Numbered from the stretch's first letter, positions 45,701-60,700 are shown. The stretch: 64,000 nucleotides of DNA from Prostheceraeus crozeri (GCA_907163375.1 CAJQUW010001409.1:1178001-1242000); one strand, 5' to 3'. A program made the numbers and translations. The notes: generated by a model from the letters alone, not told the origin.

Positions 45701-48700
45701 TAAATCGTCCATTTCCAACTTAAGTTTGAATTGTAATTTATGGAAGTTGATTTGATATTTTCAACGCTGGGAACGTTCAATAATTCATCAAAGGTTAATG
45801 TTCAGCAGCGATATTGCCGCAATGTATGTTTATTGCTAATTAAGTGATACATGCATTTCAGAGCCGGGAAAACAACAGACAACAAAGGCGTCCTGGTTGT
45901 GATCTCGGATTTGCAATTCTTTTTCAAGCTGAAGATGCTGATTTTGCTCGACGCTTCCGTGCTTTTTTCTTTGCTAATTTTGGATGCATTGAAAGTCGAA
46001 TGGTGGCGATGTGTGATTCGCTATCGCGTGTGGTTGAGGGCAACACGACAAGCAGATGTACTGCTCTTTGTGATGATGGATTTCAAAAATTCAAAACTGA
46101 AATTCGCGATTTAGTATTTGCTCCGCGATTACAACGTCCAATGTGGTTGGCTCTATCATCAGAAACTGGAGCAGCTCACCTAGAGCTCTATGATGTCTTC
46201 CTTCGCAATTGTTTGTTGGTGGCAATCGAGCATTTTAATTCAAAACAGTAAGTTTTACATGATGTCCCCTCTTAGTAGGCCTGTAAGTTGTATGATGGGA
46301 CTGATTATAGAGTACAAGTGACTTCATAGATAATAGCTCTCCTGGTCAGAATTGGAGTCAACAAATACTGTCGTTGTACCTGAGTTCAAGTGCAAATATT
46401 TTGAAATGTATATGTTATGATTACAAGTACAATGATCTGCGTTACATTAAATTTGGTAACAGTGCTCTTTTATGTCATGACATTAAAAGACCTTTTTTGT
46501 CAAATTCGCCCAGCGGCTTTGTAAGCGCGGTCATTTGAGGTCTTTATATGTTCCTTCATGTCAGCCAAAATCTTTTATTACTACTATAATGTAGAAAGCT
46601 TTTTGATTTTTCCGAATAGTGCTTCTGCTGGAAGAAATCTTTCAATCTCGGATTCATTAGCTTGTTCACTTCTCTTCTTCAATTCCCATCATCTTTCAAA
46701 TGCGCAAGTACGGAACAAAGTATTACATCAGGGTAGTTTCCTTAACATATCGGTCGACAAAGTAGTTCGACAACGCCTGGTGTATGCTGTGCATAGATTT
46801 TCGTGTTAGATAACGTTGAACATCAGGAAATAATGGGAAGGAATTTTCATAATGCTGTTAGACGCAGAATGTACAAGCCTAGTTTTTATACACATGGATG
46901 TGTGACAGAAAAATAATCTTAAAAAGAGATAATGAATAATTTGTTGTCCACGGAGGCAGCTGTGACAAAACTCATTTCCTTGTAGTTTCTTAGAGTCAGT
47001 GTCTCAGCAGAATTGATTTCCTCTTCGGATAGATGTATCTCGTCTGCTAACATTTTACGTGCCATTTACTTAACGCTACCCTACCTAGTCAAATTAAGGT
47101 TTGTCGTATAGTGTTTGCCTTGCTACTGTTTGTGTCCAAGAATTGCTATTGCTACATTATTGCACTTGCATACTGACACACTGACCACACTATCACTAAA
47201 TGAAAATAGCTAATAATAATTTCATTGACTAAAAATCGCAATTGTAGCATCACAGCATGGAAATAAAAGAAAAGATAGATGCAAGTGCAAAATTATACAT
47301 CTAATGATGAGCTTTAAATGTTCCTATGGCCTAGAAACGTACTAGAATTCACTTGATATTTTATTAATACAGATTTCATAAATATGACTACAAATGCAAG
47401 CACATAGCAAAATGATCAATATTGCAATCAGGAAGAACATATTTCCAAGCGTTTAGTCACATTCAAAAGAATGAACTGAGTCGACTACTGAGTTTTCACT
47501 TGTTTCTCTTCTGACGTTCTTTTAGATTTTGCTTGTTTTCCGTTTAGGATACTGTTTCAGATAACAAACATTGTTATGCAGCAATACAATTGTTCGACGC
47601 CGTTACTTCAAAGTCGGTTGAACAGAAAATCGCAATTTATTCTTTATCGTCTAGTCTCATTATTGATAGACTATCGTTGGCACCCAACTTAACTTCCGAG
47701 GCAGTTTGCTGCTATGATGCTGATAACGAGCTATAAACTGTTCGCTGAAAATTTAATGGAAGTCACATGCAAGCTTCGCTATTTCTATTATTTTATTTCG
47801 CATACATCTCTATACGCACGAGCTTCCTGTTTTGAGCATGTGATCCAAGGAAGATATCGAAAAAATCCATATTCAGGAAAGCACTTGAACGTTTAAGGAT
47901 CTCCGAGACTTTTTGGATGGGAACTATTGAAACCACATAATTAGATTAAAATTAATTAATTCCGTCATTGAAACAGTTTTGTTGAAGAGTTTCGACAATT
48001 TTGATTGCAGCATTATCTTCAGTGAATTTTGATAATTTGTGCTGAGCGAACTTAGGGGAAGCTAATCATTGTGATGTAAGCTATCCTAATTTCTGTAAAT
48101 TTATGGCTAGGTAAATTTCCTCAAATTAAGTTGAGCAGCTTTTTTTTATGATCATTTAGTAAGACCATTCTGATTTTGAGATAAGCTGTGACCAGGAGAG
48201 CATTAGACACCGTAAACTGAAAACCCCCTAACTTGTGATAGATGTGGTGCATCGTTTCGTGAGATAGTTTCATATGAAATTGTGCGTAGAGGATTGAGCG
48301 AAACAGCCCATGAAGCTCAAACATAAGTTTTTGTCGAACAATGGTCAAGCTCGCGATGCCGTTAACTGAATAGTCTTTTAAAATGAATTCTAGGCCGTGT
48401 TATCAAGTTACCTCAATAAAAAAGTTGAGACTACTCATAGGTAGTTCAAGACCTTTAGTCGAAGATTATTGGATTTACAGTGAGATTGTGGTGAAGTATC
48501 ATTGATTAAGCTGTTTTAAAATGCCTTTCCCGTTGAACATGTATTTGTGAGTTAGATAAAGAACATATATATTTATAAATTGGAACACGTTCTCATGAAA
48601 AAGACCTATCACATTAGCAACCACTTATTAGCTTGGCGTCCAATAATGATGTTCAAAGATTCAACCTTTGCATTTTTTCAATCAGTTGTAAAGAAGCACG

Positions 48701-51700
48701 TTTTTTTGCGACCATTTTGCAAGGTGTTTTAAGTTAGGAACATTCATCAGTGTTTCACCTGCACGGACTTTGTATACATACAAACAACTAAAGCGAACTT
48801 TAAAGTCCTAATGGAATAAAACTGTAGATATTCTTTTTTAAATAATAAGCTGGAGCGAATAAAAATAAGGTTGAGATAAAACAAATAGTTTAAACGTCAC
48901 TTTCTTACATTGCAGATTCGTGACTTCTCTGGTTACTTCAGTGCTTTGTAACCACTTGGCATGGATTTCAACGGTCGAGCCTGTTGGTACTCTTACTTCG
49001 GCTCATTCCTCTCACGCTTTGACGAAGCAATCCCCTGACTGGCAGGAGCATACACCCTACAACCCTCATTGTGCGCAGATCAACGATCTCTATGGCTTGC
49101 TAGGAAGCCCGGCTCGTTTGTCTCGGACGTTGATTGTTGGAAAAGACTGTGAAATTGTAGAATTTTTTCTGTTTTTGACTTCTTATTTCCTTAGATGTTC
49201 CAAAGTGACTCGACAGTTCGAAGAATTGCCAAAATGTCTACATCCACAAAGTCTTGAATTACTCTACGAAACGAAAAATGAAAACAGCAGATCGAATAAT
49301 TCTACCGTCAATTCAATCTCTGACTTCATCAATACTTCCTCCAATCGACGCGGGATTAATTCTCTAAGGCCGGTGAGTTTATGTGTGGCAGATAATCAAT
49401 TAAACCCTTGAGTCACTAGGGCGTAATTCAAATATGATTCATGGGAATTTGACGTGCTCGTATGTATTTATTTTTGCTTGTGTGAAACAAGTTTGTTTGC
49501 TTAAATGACAATAATTACTATTTTTCTCGTATTCATTAGAATTCAACGATCTTATTGTGACCGAGTTTGTTCGTAAATGTGGTTGAATTTCATGTTTGTT
49601 TAGCTTCGTGCTGATATCAGTAAGGGAAGAGTCCCGAAATCCAATTATCGAAGCTTTTTCCAACAAAGGCTAGACCTAAAGTGACAGCCGAAACGCGATT
49701 TTCTTTTATGTTGTTTGCGAAAGTTGCGCAACTTTTATTCACTCCTTAACGATGGCATTCTGCTTGACTTGCGCAATTAGAATCGATTTTAAGGACTTAT
49801 TTGGTAAGGATATCCGCTGTATCCGTCAGATGTTCAGTAGGTAATTTGCTCATTACCTATTTTCGTAATAATAAAAGTTAGTGTAATGGACTTATAAATA
49901 CTTTCGTTGAAAATTTTCAATATGTTAGTTTTGACGAAAGGCCTTATTGTTTCACCGTTAAGTCGTTCAAGATGCTTTCAAAATAGTGTCAGACTGGTCC
50001 TAAGTCAATCACAAAGCTGCATTTTGCGTACTTCCTACCATTATTTACTAATTAGGGAGCTCAGGAAAATAGTGCGCCATCCACATGTGCAGTCTTCAGC
50101 ATACTCTGAGAAACCATGTGATGTATTGCAACTGTCATTTGCATTAAGTCGATCCTTTCACGCATGCGTGCATGATGATGGATGGCTTCTTTCTGTCTAA
50201 AAAATGAAGCATGTTAATTACTGAGATGCTTCATATAGCATTGTGCTAAATAAACTCACTGTAGAAATAATGTCCATCTATAGTTATAATGGAGATTAAT
50301 CATGAAAGATAGAATATAACATTAGCTGTTCAATGATACATCGCGATTACATAGCTGTATTTGATGCTTCAAACAATGTGAACAAAGGATATTTTAATTT
50401 TCAATCATCACGCGGTCGTGCAATTTTCGCTCTATTATTGTGCTGCACGCTGAAATAATGAAATTCTGTAAAGTTTGTAAAATAAAATAAATTCTGTAAA
50501 GTGTCCTAGAAGTCCCTGTGATATAACGACACTCTAATAAATAATAAAGCTCATGAATGAATGCTACCATAAACTCTACATTTTGATACCGGAAATGCTG
50601 AAGAAAACCAACAAAATAGAAGTTCACTTTTTTGTTTACGTTTTGCAAATTTCCAGAGAATTTCCAAGAGAGTTTCCAAGGAATTTGAGCGCTCTATGTA
50701 ATCCGAGCTTCATATGACACGACTCCTCAATCTGTCTAGTTGGCCAGCAATATAACTGAAAATGTCAGTGCAACGCATAATGCTGCAAGCTGGCATTCAG
50801 GGCAGATTTACAGGTTGATGCATTGGACTATTCTATCTCTCGTATTTACCATACCTTAGTGTAATGATCATGTGACTCTTAACTTATTGACATGGACTGG
50901 CAATCCAGAAATAAGTCATCCAACTCTAGCAGCAATCAGAAAAATCATTGAGAGGAGGGACTTGACTGAAGCTCAAAAACTTCACGGCTCCTTGAAGCTC
51001 TACTCTCTGTCTCTGTACGACATCAGCGCCCTTGATAATGGGGAAAAAATCCTGTGCAGCCCTCAGACTTCAATAAGCTGATCGCACCACTTTTGCAGCT
51101 TGCAGGAGACAGATCGTGGTTTATGTTTTAACACATAAATAAGTGACAATAATATATATAAATATGATTTACTAGTACAAATGAGCTCTAACATCAGTCA
51201 TTTATTCTGAAAATTTTATCATAGCCAGACGACGCGGTTTCTGCCACGAACATCTATTGACGTGATGGAAAAAATGATCAAATTATCTTTTGCCAGTCAG
51301 TCATATCTAATAAATGATTGACAAAAATGCGATCATTTATTCAATTAGAAATCTATCAGCATGTTGCCATTACGAAATATGTGAAGGTCATCCACCATTA
51401 TCCCTTGTGTCATCAGCGGGCATGATATGTAAACAGTCTACTTGGAATAGTGACCTTGAAGTTGTGTAAGAAATGGTAAAATTAAATGTTGCGTAGCAGT
51501 GATGTAATGTCATAGTGGTGGTACCAGTAATTCGCTGATGTTGACGCTTGTCTGCGTTTAAGAATTCGATAATCAGACGTCATGTTTCTACCATCAAAGG
51601 ATTCGATAATTAGTCCTTGTATTTCTATCATCAACTTAAAGGTAGAAATTAGATTTAAATGCGAGTATATCGCCATCAGCCATTAGTCGTAAACCTCGCG

Positions 51701-54700
51701 TTTATGGAGCGTAGATAGACATAATCATCCAAAGAAATTATTCGCCTTACTGACAATAATACTGATCTGAAGCGTCACTTGGTAAAACCTTGTGAAATTA
51801 TCTTTTAATTGACGCTTATGGATGCATCAGTGTATTTTTTGTTAAGGTTGTCACTAAATATCTAAAGAGAATAACCGCCGCATGTAATTATCAAAAATAT
51901 TGACTCCCTTTAATTCCAGAATGAAGGTGGAATGCCGGTGAAGGATGAATCAGGATTATTAATTTCTATGTCATATGTATAAAGTAGTTTGTCTTTTTAT
52001 AATGGGCTGCGTCAGACAATAACTGATTATCAAAAATACAGCGAAAGTGAAAAAAAATAATCAAAAACTCCCCTTTTCAATTTGCAGCCGGTATAATAAA
52101 GTGAAAGTTGAAAGTTTGAGAGACATGCTTTCGGCGTCCAGCGCCTTCAACGGTCGCGGTTTGGAAGGCCATTCAAACATCGACCGTTGAAGTCGCTGGA
52201 CGCCGAAGGTCTGTCTCTTAACCTTTTAACTTTTACTTTAGTACATCGACCTGTAAATTGAAAGGGGAAGTTTATATTATTTTCTTTTTTCTCAGAAAGA
52301 TGATCTCCCGTCACTTGGTCAACTACATTAAGAATACTATTAACTTGTGCGGACCTTAAACTATTGATAACTGTTTCAGGCTACTTTAGATATGATGAAT
52401 TTTTAATATTTGAACTTTTGACTGCTGAAGAGATCAAACGTCAAGGATTCAACCCATGGAGACCCATGGTGTGGTTGGACAGATTGGGCAGATCGCCTGG
52501 GCAGATTTGATATCCATAAATTGAAATTGAATGTTTAAATTAGTATATTTTAATCCTCAATGCAATATGGATTTTGCAGGCCTTCATTAGAGAATCTGCC
52601 ATTATACTTTCTGACAAACTTCATGAAATCAAAAAGCTCATCATGCATGATATTCAACTTCGCAACTTCCATGGTTTTGACATCATGCATTCACAGACTG
52701 GGTAAAAATGGCACTCAGTCAGTGACCTCCGTACTACTCGTAGTGCATCGTATGTCATTTTGATAATTTGTAGACAATGTAGACCACAAGTGATTTTAGT
52801 ATTTGACAACACCTGGAGACTTCGATATTATCTGGTTGTTAAGATGCTGGTAAACGTGTAGGCGTGGATGTCATGTAATTATATGGTAACACTGATATAT
52901 CAGTGGTCATGAACTTTCGATATTGTTAACACTCAATTGTTCAGATTTGATGTCATTGTTGCAAGGAGTTGTTCGCGAATTTTTGATAGTAAAAGAATCA
53001 CGAATCGTCGCTAGATAGACAATGTCGGGTTGAACAATATTTCTTTTAAGTATCGGGTGCTAATTATGTTTATAAATAGCCCTTTCAGGATCTATTATTT
53101 TCCAGGGTTAAAGATACATTTGCTGTAACGATCACGATCTCAGGTCGTGATCGGCATTGTCTTGAATTTCTGAAAAACGTGTCCCATACGTTTAAGAGCG
53201 TGCAACAAGTATTGATTTAGCATACTGTGCTTTCTTGAATTGAAAAGGGTTTAACATTTCATTGATACGAAAGTGAGCGCATTCATGTTTGGTGAGATGC
53301 CGGTACTCTATTCTACTACACTCAATCCGCATTAATTCAAGTCTCGTCACCCTTCGCCGATCATGTAAATCTGAATATTTTTCGAATTTCATTTCTCCTT
53401 CATCAAAATAAATCTCTAATATATTTTAAATTCAAATTTTTTCGCTTACATTGCGCGGATATGCATGCAAGGTTATAAATAGTTGTCATTTAAAGCATAA
53501 TGAATGGATGCTTAATGATGTTGCATATGATGTTGCAATGATGTTGCAATGATGTTTTCCCTTTCTCACTCAACCTGCGGCCTCAAAGCGGTGAAAGGGT
53601 GAAAACGGAGTCGCAATAAGGCTGTGTCGTCTGAAGCTCATGCTTCTTTGGGTTCTACCTTGTCGGAAAGGTTTATTGTCGGCGGTTTGTGACCGTGCTC
53701 CGGCTAACTGGCAGGCTCTGGAATATTATTTATATTTTACTGGTCATTGAATTCATTTATGTTAGATTAATTTTTCATTCTTTTTCTCCACGTTTGTTTA
53801 TTTTAAATGTGTGGTAGGCTTCGGCCGTCCCAATTAACACCACCCCCTGATTTGCGAGATAAGAACAGTCATCAGATGTTTCATGTTGTTGAATCAGGTT
53901 TTTGGGCATGGCACTTATTTGGCTCATTTGTGATCGAACTTCCTTCCACTGCTCTCTTTTGCACTTCCCCATTTGTTGCAGGTTAAGGTGTAACAGATCC
54001 AACGTATTCACGGCATACGGGCGTCAGGTAGTTCGAGGGTCCCGAACCCACTGGTAATGCTTTGGGAGGCAGGCCCGGTCAACTGCTCGAAAAAAAGTGG
54101 TACAGTTCCACTGCCACGGACATGCGTGGGTAGCTTTACTGAGGGGTTTAGCCCGTGTGGCTGTATCCGGTTCATCTGTGGCCTACCTGACTTGTACCCA
54201 TTGTTACGGCAAAGGGGTTCTCATTTGGGTTTCTTCAAGCTTTTGCGACATGAACTGTATAAGTGTCTTTTTTGCGTATTATTTATTGCAGCTTTGTTGC
54301 TAATATTTACGTTTTTCTGATGCCTTCCAAAGTTTCTTGTATCACTTTGTTGTACAATATAATTTTCGTTTATTTGATTGATATTCTATGAGAAATTATG
54401 AAAATGAGAAAGACATACAAGAAACGTAGTCAAGCCGTCAAGCTCAAAACCCCTCTCAGGATCAGCTTCAGCAACGTAAGAGGACTGAGGTCCAATTACG
54501 ACGACATCAACATCTTCCTGCAAGGTAAGTCACCAGATCTTCTAGCCCTGTCGGAAACCAGGTTAGATCCCAGTGTGTCATCAAGCGACGTTACTCCTGA
54601 TGGATACATATTTCACCGGATGGATAAAGCACCTTGTCATGGTCTTGGAGTCTATGCCAAGACAAGCCTTCCCTTGAGAAGGCTTCGTAGCTCAGAGGAT

Positions 54701-57700
54701 CCAAGGCATGAGTATCTTGCCTTCATTGCGCCGCTGCAGAAGACCACTCTTCTTCTATTTTTCCTATACCGCTCTCCATCAACTAATGCTGATATTTTCA
54801 ATGTTCTTTCTGACAAGATCGATTCTCTTCTACAAGAGTATCCCAGCGCTGAAGTTGCCGTTTTTGGTGACTTCAACGTACACAATGTTGACTGGCTTGG
54901 GCACTCACGCACCACCGATCTCTCCGGTCAGGCAGCCCAGGATTTCGCTGTCTCTCACAACCTTAGTCAAATTGTCACTTATCCTACCAGAGTGCCTGAC
55001 CGAGCTGGGATACTGGATATCTCCTTAACCTGTTTCTCACCTCAAATCCAACTTGTTTTTCACACAAGGTTACTTCTCCCCTCGGCACGTCTGATCACTG
55101 TGTTATCACAGTTTCTGGCAAACAAATTTGCTCCACACCGTCTGCACCCTTCCATAGAACAGTTTATCAATTCTCCAAAGCAGACTGGTGTGGCTTCCGC
55201 ACTTTTCTTAGTCAAGTTCAAGCTGAGAATTTGATTCTGAGCGAGAATGTCCACAAGTCGGCGCAAGAACTGACAGAGTGGCTTCAGATAGGGATGTTGG
55301 CCTACATTCCTCACCGTACTTTCCAAATGAAACCCCACTCACAACCTTGGTTTACACCAGAATGTGCAGCTGCAAGTTGCCAGCGTGACTACTTTTTCCA
55401 TAAGTATAAGCGTGACAGTAGCGCTGGCAATCTTGAATTGTACAAAACCGCACGTAGACATTGCAAGGAAACCATACATCAGGCCAAAAGCCGTTACGCT
55501 TTTTTATGTACGGAAATCCATTGCTACCCAAAAGCTTGACTCTAAGGACTTCTGGAGGATTTACAACAGTGTCATCAATAGGAACAAATCCTCCATCCCA
55601 GCACTCCGTCATGCCGAAGTCAGTACTTCTATGGCGACAACCTCAGCAGACAAAGCCGAGCTTCTTTGCAAGGAGTTTGCGAAGAATTCGTCATTAGACG
55701 ATGGAGGTAGAATTCCACCTCCAATTCCCACGCGCACTGATGAGACAGTTAGTCCTCCTTCAGTCACAGTCCGAAACGTCAAAAAGATCATCGCCGGTCT
55801 CGATGGCTCTAAGTCTAGTGGACCAGATGGCATCCCGGTTTCGGTCTTCAAGCATCTCTCACCTGAGCTTTCTCCACTTTTATCTAAACTGTTCAGTAGA
55901 TGTGTATCCACCAGTGAGTTTCCCTCTTGTTGGAAAGTAGCTTCCGTGGTTCCAGTTCCAAAGAAAGGTTCTGACTCATCTCTTCCATCTAGTTACCGTC
56001 CTATCAGCCTGCTTCCAATTGCGGGCAAGATTTTTGAAGCAGTGATTAACCAACACATTGTTAACTTCCTTGAAACTCAGAACCTTCTATCAGAAGAACA
56101 GTATGGCTTCAGGCACTCTCGATCAACTGCAGATCTTCTTTCATATGTCACTGAACATGTGAGTCGTGTCCTTGACCGACAAGGTGAGACGAGATCAGTT
56201 GCCTTGGATATTTCCAAGGCATTCGATAAAGTCTGGCATCAGGGACTCCTTATGAAGCTAAAGTCCTATGGAGTTGCTGATCAACTCCACAAACTTCTTG
56301 CTTCTTTCCTTAGTGACCGGCAGATATCTGTTGTCTTAGATGGACAAAAGTTTTCCACCAAGTTTGTCAATGCAGGAGTTCCTCAAGGGTCAGTTTTGGG
56401 ACCCACTCTTTTTCTGCTGTACATCAACGACCTCCCAGACTGCCTAGTGAGTAAATTGGTGATGTATGCAGATGACACAACACTCTTCAATTCCAATGAT
56501 CGACTCGCTAAAAACACTCAGCAATGTCAGCAGTTATGCGACGCTCTTAATGAAGACTTAGGCAGGGTCTCAGAATGGGGCGCCAATTGGCTTGTTTCCT
56601 TCAATCCTTCAAAAACTCAGAGTATTCTGCACTCACGACTTAAAGGAGATGATGATGATCATAGCATTAAGATGTCAGATAATAGGATCAGAGAACAAGA
56701 TTCCATCTCCTTTCTTGGATTGTCGGTTACGAAAGACTTGTCATGGAAACCGTACATCCAATCCATTAGCAAGCAGGCAGCTCAACGCATTGGTAGTCTC
56801 GATCGTGCCAGCAGCTATCTTTCACCACAGACTGTCTGCTATCTTTACAAGTCCACTATTCGTCCTCTGATGGAGTATTGTTGTCATCTGTGGGCATGCG
56901 CCCCACAAACGCATCTTAACCTCCTTGAACGGGTTGAGAAACGTGTCAAGAATCTCATGGGTGAAAAACATGCTAGCAAGTTGCAGCCGCTCTCCGTCAG
57001 ACGGGATGTTGCTTCACTCAGTCTCTTCTACAGGTACTATTTCGGTAGAAGCAGCTCTGCAGTAAATGAGTGCGTACCCAAACCTAAGATCTTCTCCAGA
57101 AGCACACGCAGAGCTAATGCACTCACATGCTATAATGTGAGCTTAGAACGCGCACGTACTGTGAGTCGCTCGAAAAGCTTTTTTGTTCGCATGGCAGAGC
57201 TTTGGAATCAGCTTCCCCAGACCACTTTCCCTGACCAATGCAATCTTGGTAATTTCAAAAGGCGTGCGAATAGGTTTCTGATGGGGACTGCTTAATCAGA
57301 TTAGAAGATCTGTTTTTTTATTTTATTTATTTAAAATAATACAATTTGTTACTTTTCATTGAGTAACCCCTAGCTTCGTTCATGGCTCATAGCTGTGCTA
57401 GGGGTGAAAATTCAGTAAAAAAAATTTTTATCATCACGTCAAACTCCTTCTACTTTTCATACTACAGTATACAGTAGTTCTTTATGAAGTACAGATCTAC
57501 ACTAAATCTCACAGGCATCGACAGAATTTGATATCGTTAACTAAGTCAGTACTTGTACATAGAAGGAAACCTAACTGTCTGTACATCAGAGTCTAGCATT
57601 CAGAAACAAAATATTGTATCAGAAGACGTTGGCCGACGGACTGACCGGTTTAAATTTATCTCAACAAATGTTCTACCGAATTATGGGGACCAGAAATTCG

Positions 57701-60700
57701 TGGCTGAATGCATCTTAATGGTTTCATGATGCGCGACTCGAGTGGCACTTAATTGCGGTTAGCCGACTTTTCAAAGTCACGTGAATAAAGCAACTCGACA
57801 TTCCAAGGTTTTAGTCGTTCACACAATGTCTGATGCTGATGTGATGTGGACCCTTTCTGTAGGAATGTGACGTATGCAAGTCGATGGGGCGTCGTGTGTC
57901 CTTTCAGCTACTTGAATGATGAATTCTATTCTGCGGCACTTTGAAGATACTGCGTGAATTATTGCAAAATTTATGTGTTATATACATGCTGTGTATGTAT
58001 GGGCCTACTATGTTATGCACAAATGTTGTAATATTAAACTTGCTCTGTAGTCCATATGGTATTAAAGTGTCCATGCTCAGCTTCACTAGCACTCGCAAAC
58101 CACTTTCATAATTCACTCGATAAACCTGCAAGTAATAATAACTACAATATTTCCTTATTGATTAAGCTTTTATCTGCACATGGCATGATCACGAGAAGGA
58201 GGAGTATTTAACAATAGATTTGCAATATAGTATGGATTTCAAGGGCAATGGGAGAAGGATTCTTGAGTGTCTTATGTCATTCCGAGCTTCCCTCAACGAT
58301 AAAAAGCAAGACAGTGGATGTGAGTTCCTGTTTCAAGCATTTTTGTTCAAGTCGTAAATGAAGACGCGGTTTTTCATCTGACTTTGTCCAGCTAAGGCAA
58401 TATGATCAATGCGGTCGAGTTTGTTGAATTAGTGCTGACTGATGTCACACATCGCAGTATGGCAGTAGTAAGATATATTACGAAACACCATAATTTGATA
58501 ACTTTTTCAAACAATAGAATCTGAATTTCTGTTATAAAAAAGAGAAAAGACTTACAATACTTTTATTACAATTCAGACACTTGCGGAGTCCATGACAGAT
58601 CGTATGAGAAAAACATACATTTATCAATGTGATGATAATGTCGTACAAACTTCCATTTTCTTTTTTTAATTTTCAGAGCGGTGAGGACTATGATGGACCT
58701 AAAACCTCCATTGATAGCGGGATGGCATCAACTGAAGATATCCCAGCAATCCTGCAGATTAATCCGAAGTCTCCGGGTGAAATAAGCAACGACTCAGCAG
58801 AAAGTCCAGGACTGTCGAAAACTCTTCAGAATTCTCCGTGAGCATAACAATGCGATTTATTGAACGTAAATTTGTGCAGTTACTTGTGATGACTAGGAAA
58901 CATAATAAAAATAATTATAATAAAATAAAATAATACATAATAACATAATTAAAATAATTTTCACATCTCAAGGTATTTACTTGCGCAATACTGACTGTAC
59001 ATCATCACAGTGTACCTGTGTAACCTCTGTCTTAGGACATAGCACTGTATTGGATGCTGACTTACCTCAGTCAGTTTTGATGATTATTATCAATGTTACA
59101 TAAAAAAGTAAGAAAAGCGTAGATGTCGCGATGTCAAGGACGTTCATAGTGAATTATATCATATGATTAATTCTGAAAAGATGTTAGGAAAGAATCGGGG
59201 TATGATTCCAAACAATGGCTCCTTAACATTTATGTAATCAAAATGACTGGTATTTGAGTTTAGATTTGAATTTGAAATTTTTTTGATATGATTCTTAGGT
59301 AAGAATCAGGGAAAATATATGTCATCAGGATTTCCAGATATTCTAAACTTTAGGATGGATTTATGACTCAAATGAGAAATCAAGAACCAGTTTTAAAAGA
59401 AGTTATCTATCAGTTGCAGGGAATGTTTTTTGCACATGATAGACTGATGTTCAAAGGGAGAGGTGCTTTTCACTATTTGAATGTCGTAGGGTGAAACATC
59501 AGCTGGATAAAAGCAAAACATTTCCAATGATTGATACAATTGTGCATGAAGATAATAGATTGCACATCATCTTATATCCGGCGCTATTGCAAAGTTCTAA
59601 TATCGTCCTAAACGACATTTTGATCATAATGAAGTTGTATATTTCCATAATCTTAATATAAATTAAGCTCCATCGATCACACTAAGCAAATTGTCGCAGG
59701 CGCACTTGAACTCTTGGCGTATGATTTTTTGTTCTTTGTGACAGTGAAGGAACATGACTCTCGTGATCATTTATATTTTTGTTGGCAAATATGAATAAAA
59801 AAGTTATTGTTTGAGGATTGAAAGCATGCCATGTATATGGGGTCTTTTTCATTAATCTCTTTTTCCTATAATCTCTTTGTCAACAAAATTGAAATTTATC
59901 ATGGATCAAGTGATTAGATGACTTCAGCAGTCAGATAGCATCCCAAACTTAGTGGTGGGTGTTCTCATATATTTCATAGATCGACAAGCACTATTTTTGA
60001 AATTTTATTTAACACCCACCACTAAGTTTGGGATGCTATCTGACTGCTGACTGTTAGAACTGCCCAGGAGTTCTCTAAACAAGAGTTTATCAAACCTCAT
60101 GTCGGTCTGAAAGTTCCCAGGTGTTGATCGCTCATATCCTGCTGTTAGTGACATTTACATCCCAACAGATATGCTTCATGTTTTGCCATTCACTGTTTTC
60201 GACTGAAAGTGTAGTAACCGTTTTCCGAGACAGAAAGGCAGAAGGGCCATAATGGTCATGAAATGGCAATCAAACATGAAGTTGGCTAACATGGAGGATT
60301 TTGGAGGTTCGTAGTTGGCAGAGTCACGCGAATAAATGCTATGTTGTACTCCAAGATAATGTCCTAAGAGCGGACAGTTTTAATTCGGATTACGTAAGTG
60401 TCCCTTTTAGTAATGCGTGCATAATACGCATGATCTGGTTATACCGAGCACTTGATTTTATGAACGAACAGATTTTAAGTTTGTTATATCTGATAGCTTG
60501 TTGCAACTGAATTATATAGTATTTTGACATTAGCGGTGGGTATACCGGATAGGATTCATCACTGCGAGAATGAGATCCAAGTCAATCCGGAAAATTACTA
60601 TTTTTATTGCAAATGCGCTTCGGAAAGACAACTGTATGTGAACACGTCAATCATTTGAACTTCAGTTTCGAAATTGAAGGAATCATGTACATCGCGTGCA

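Larger units (their letters stand above)
53530..57425 (+). mobile_element. LINE (Jockey/CR1-like) in a FNIP intron
   Basis: About 3.9 kb on the same strand as FNIP. The 5' part (about 53570-54397) is GC-richer and non-coding as far as I can read, preceded by a GATGTTGCAAT tandem run (53515-53560). ORF2 runs from 54398 to 57295. The tail has a stem-loop at 57366-57405 followed by A-rich sequence. No separate ORF1 is visible, so the copy may be 5'-truncated or of a single-ORF type. The start and target duplication are not fixed. Confidence 0.8.

Noticed and set aside
50860-51081. FNIP exon
   Set aside because: Ends in a stop without a donor and does not resemble FNIP. Kept only as an unassigned segment.
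54015-54060. tRNA-like GTTCGAGGGTCCCGAAC
   Set aside because: A short palindrome in the LINE 5' region. No A box or cloverleaf around it.
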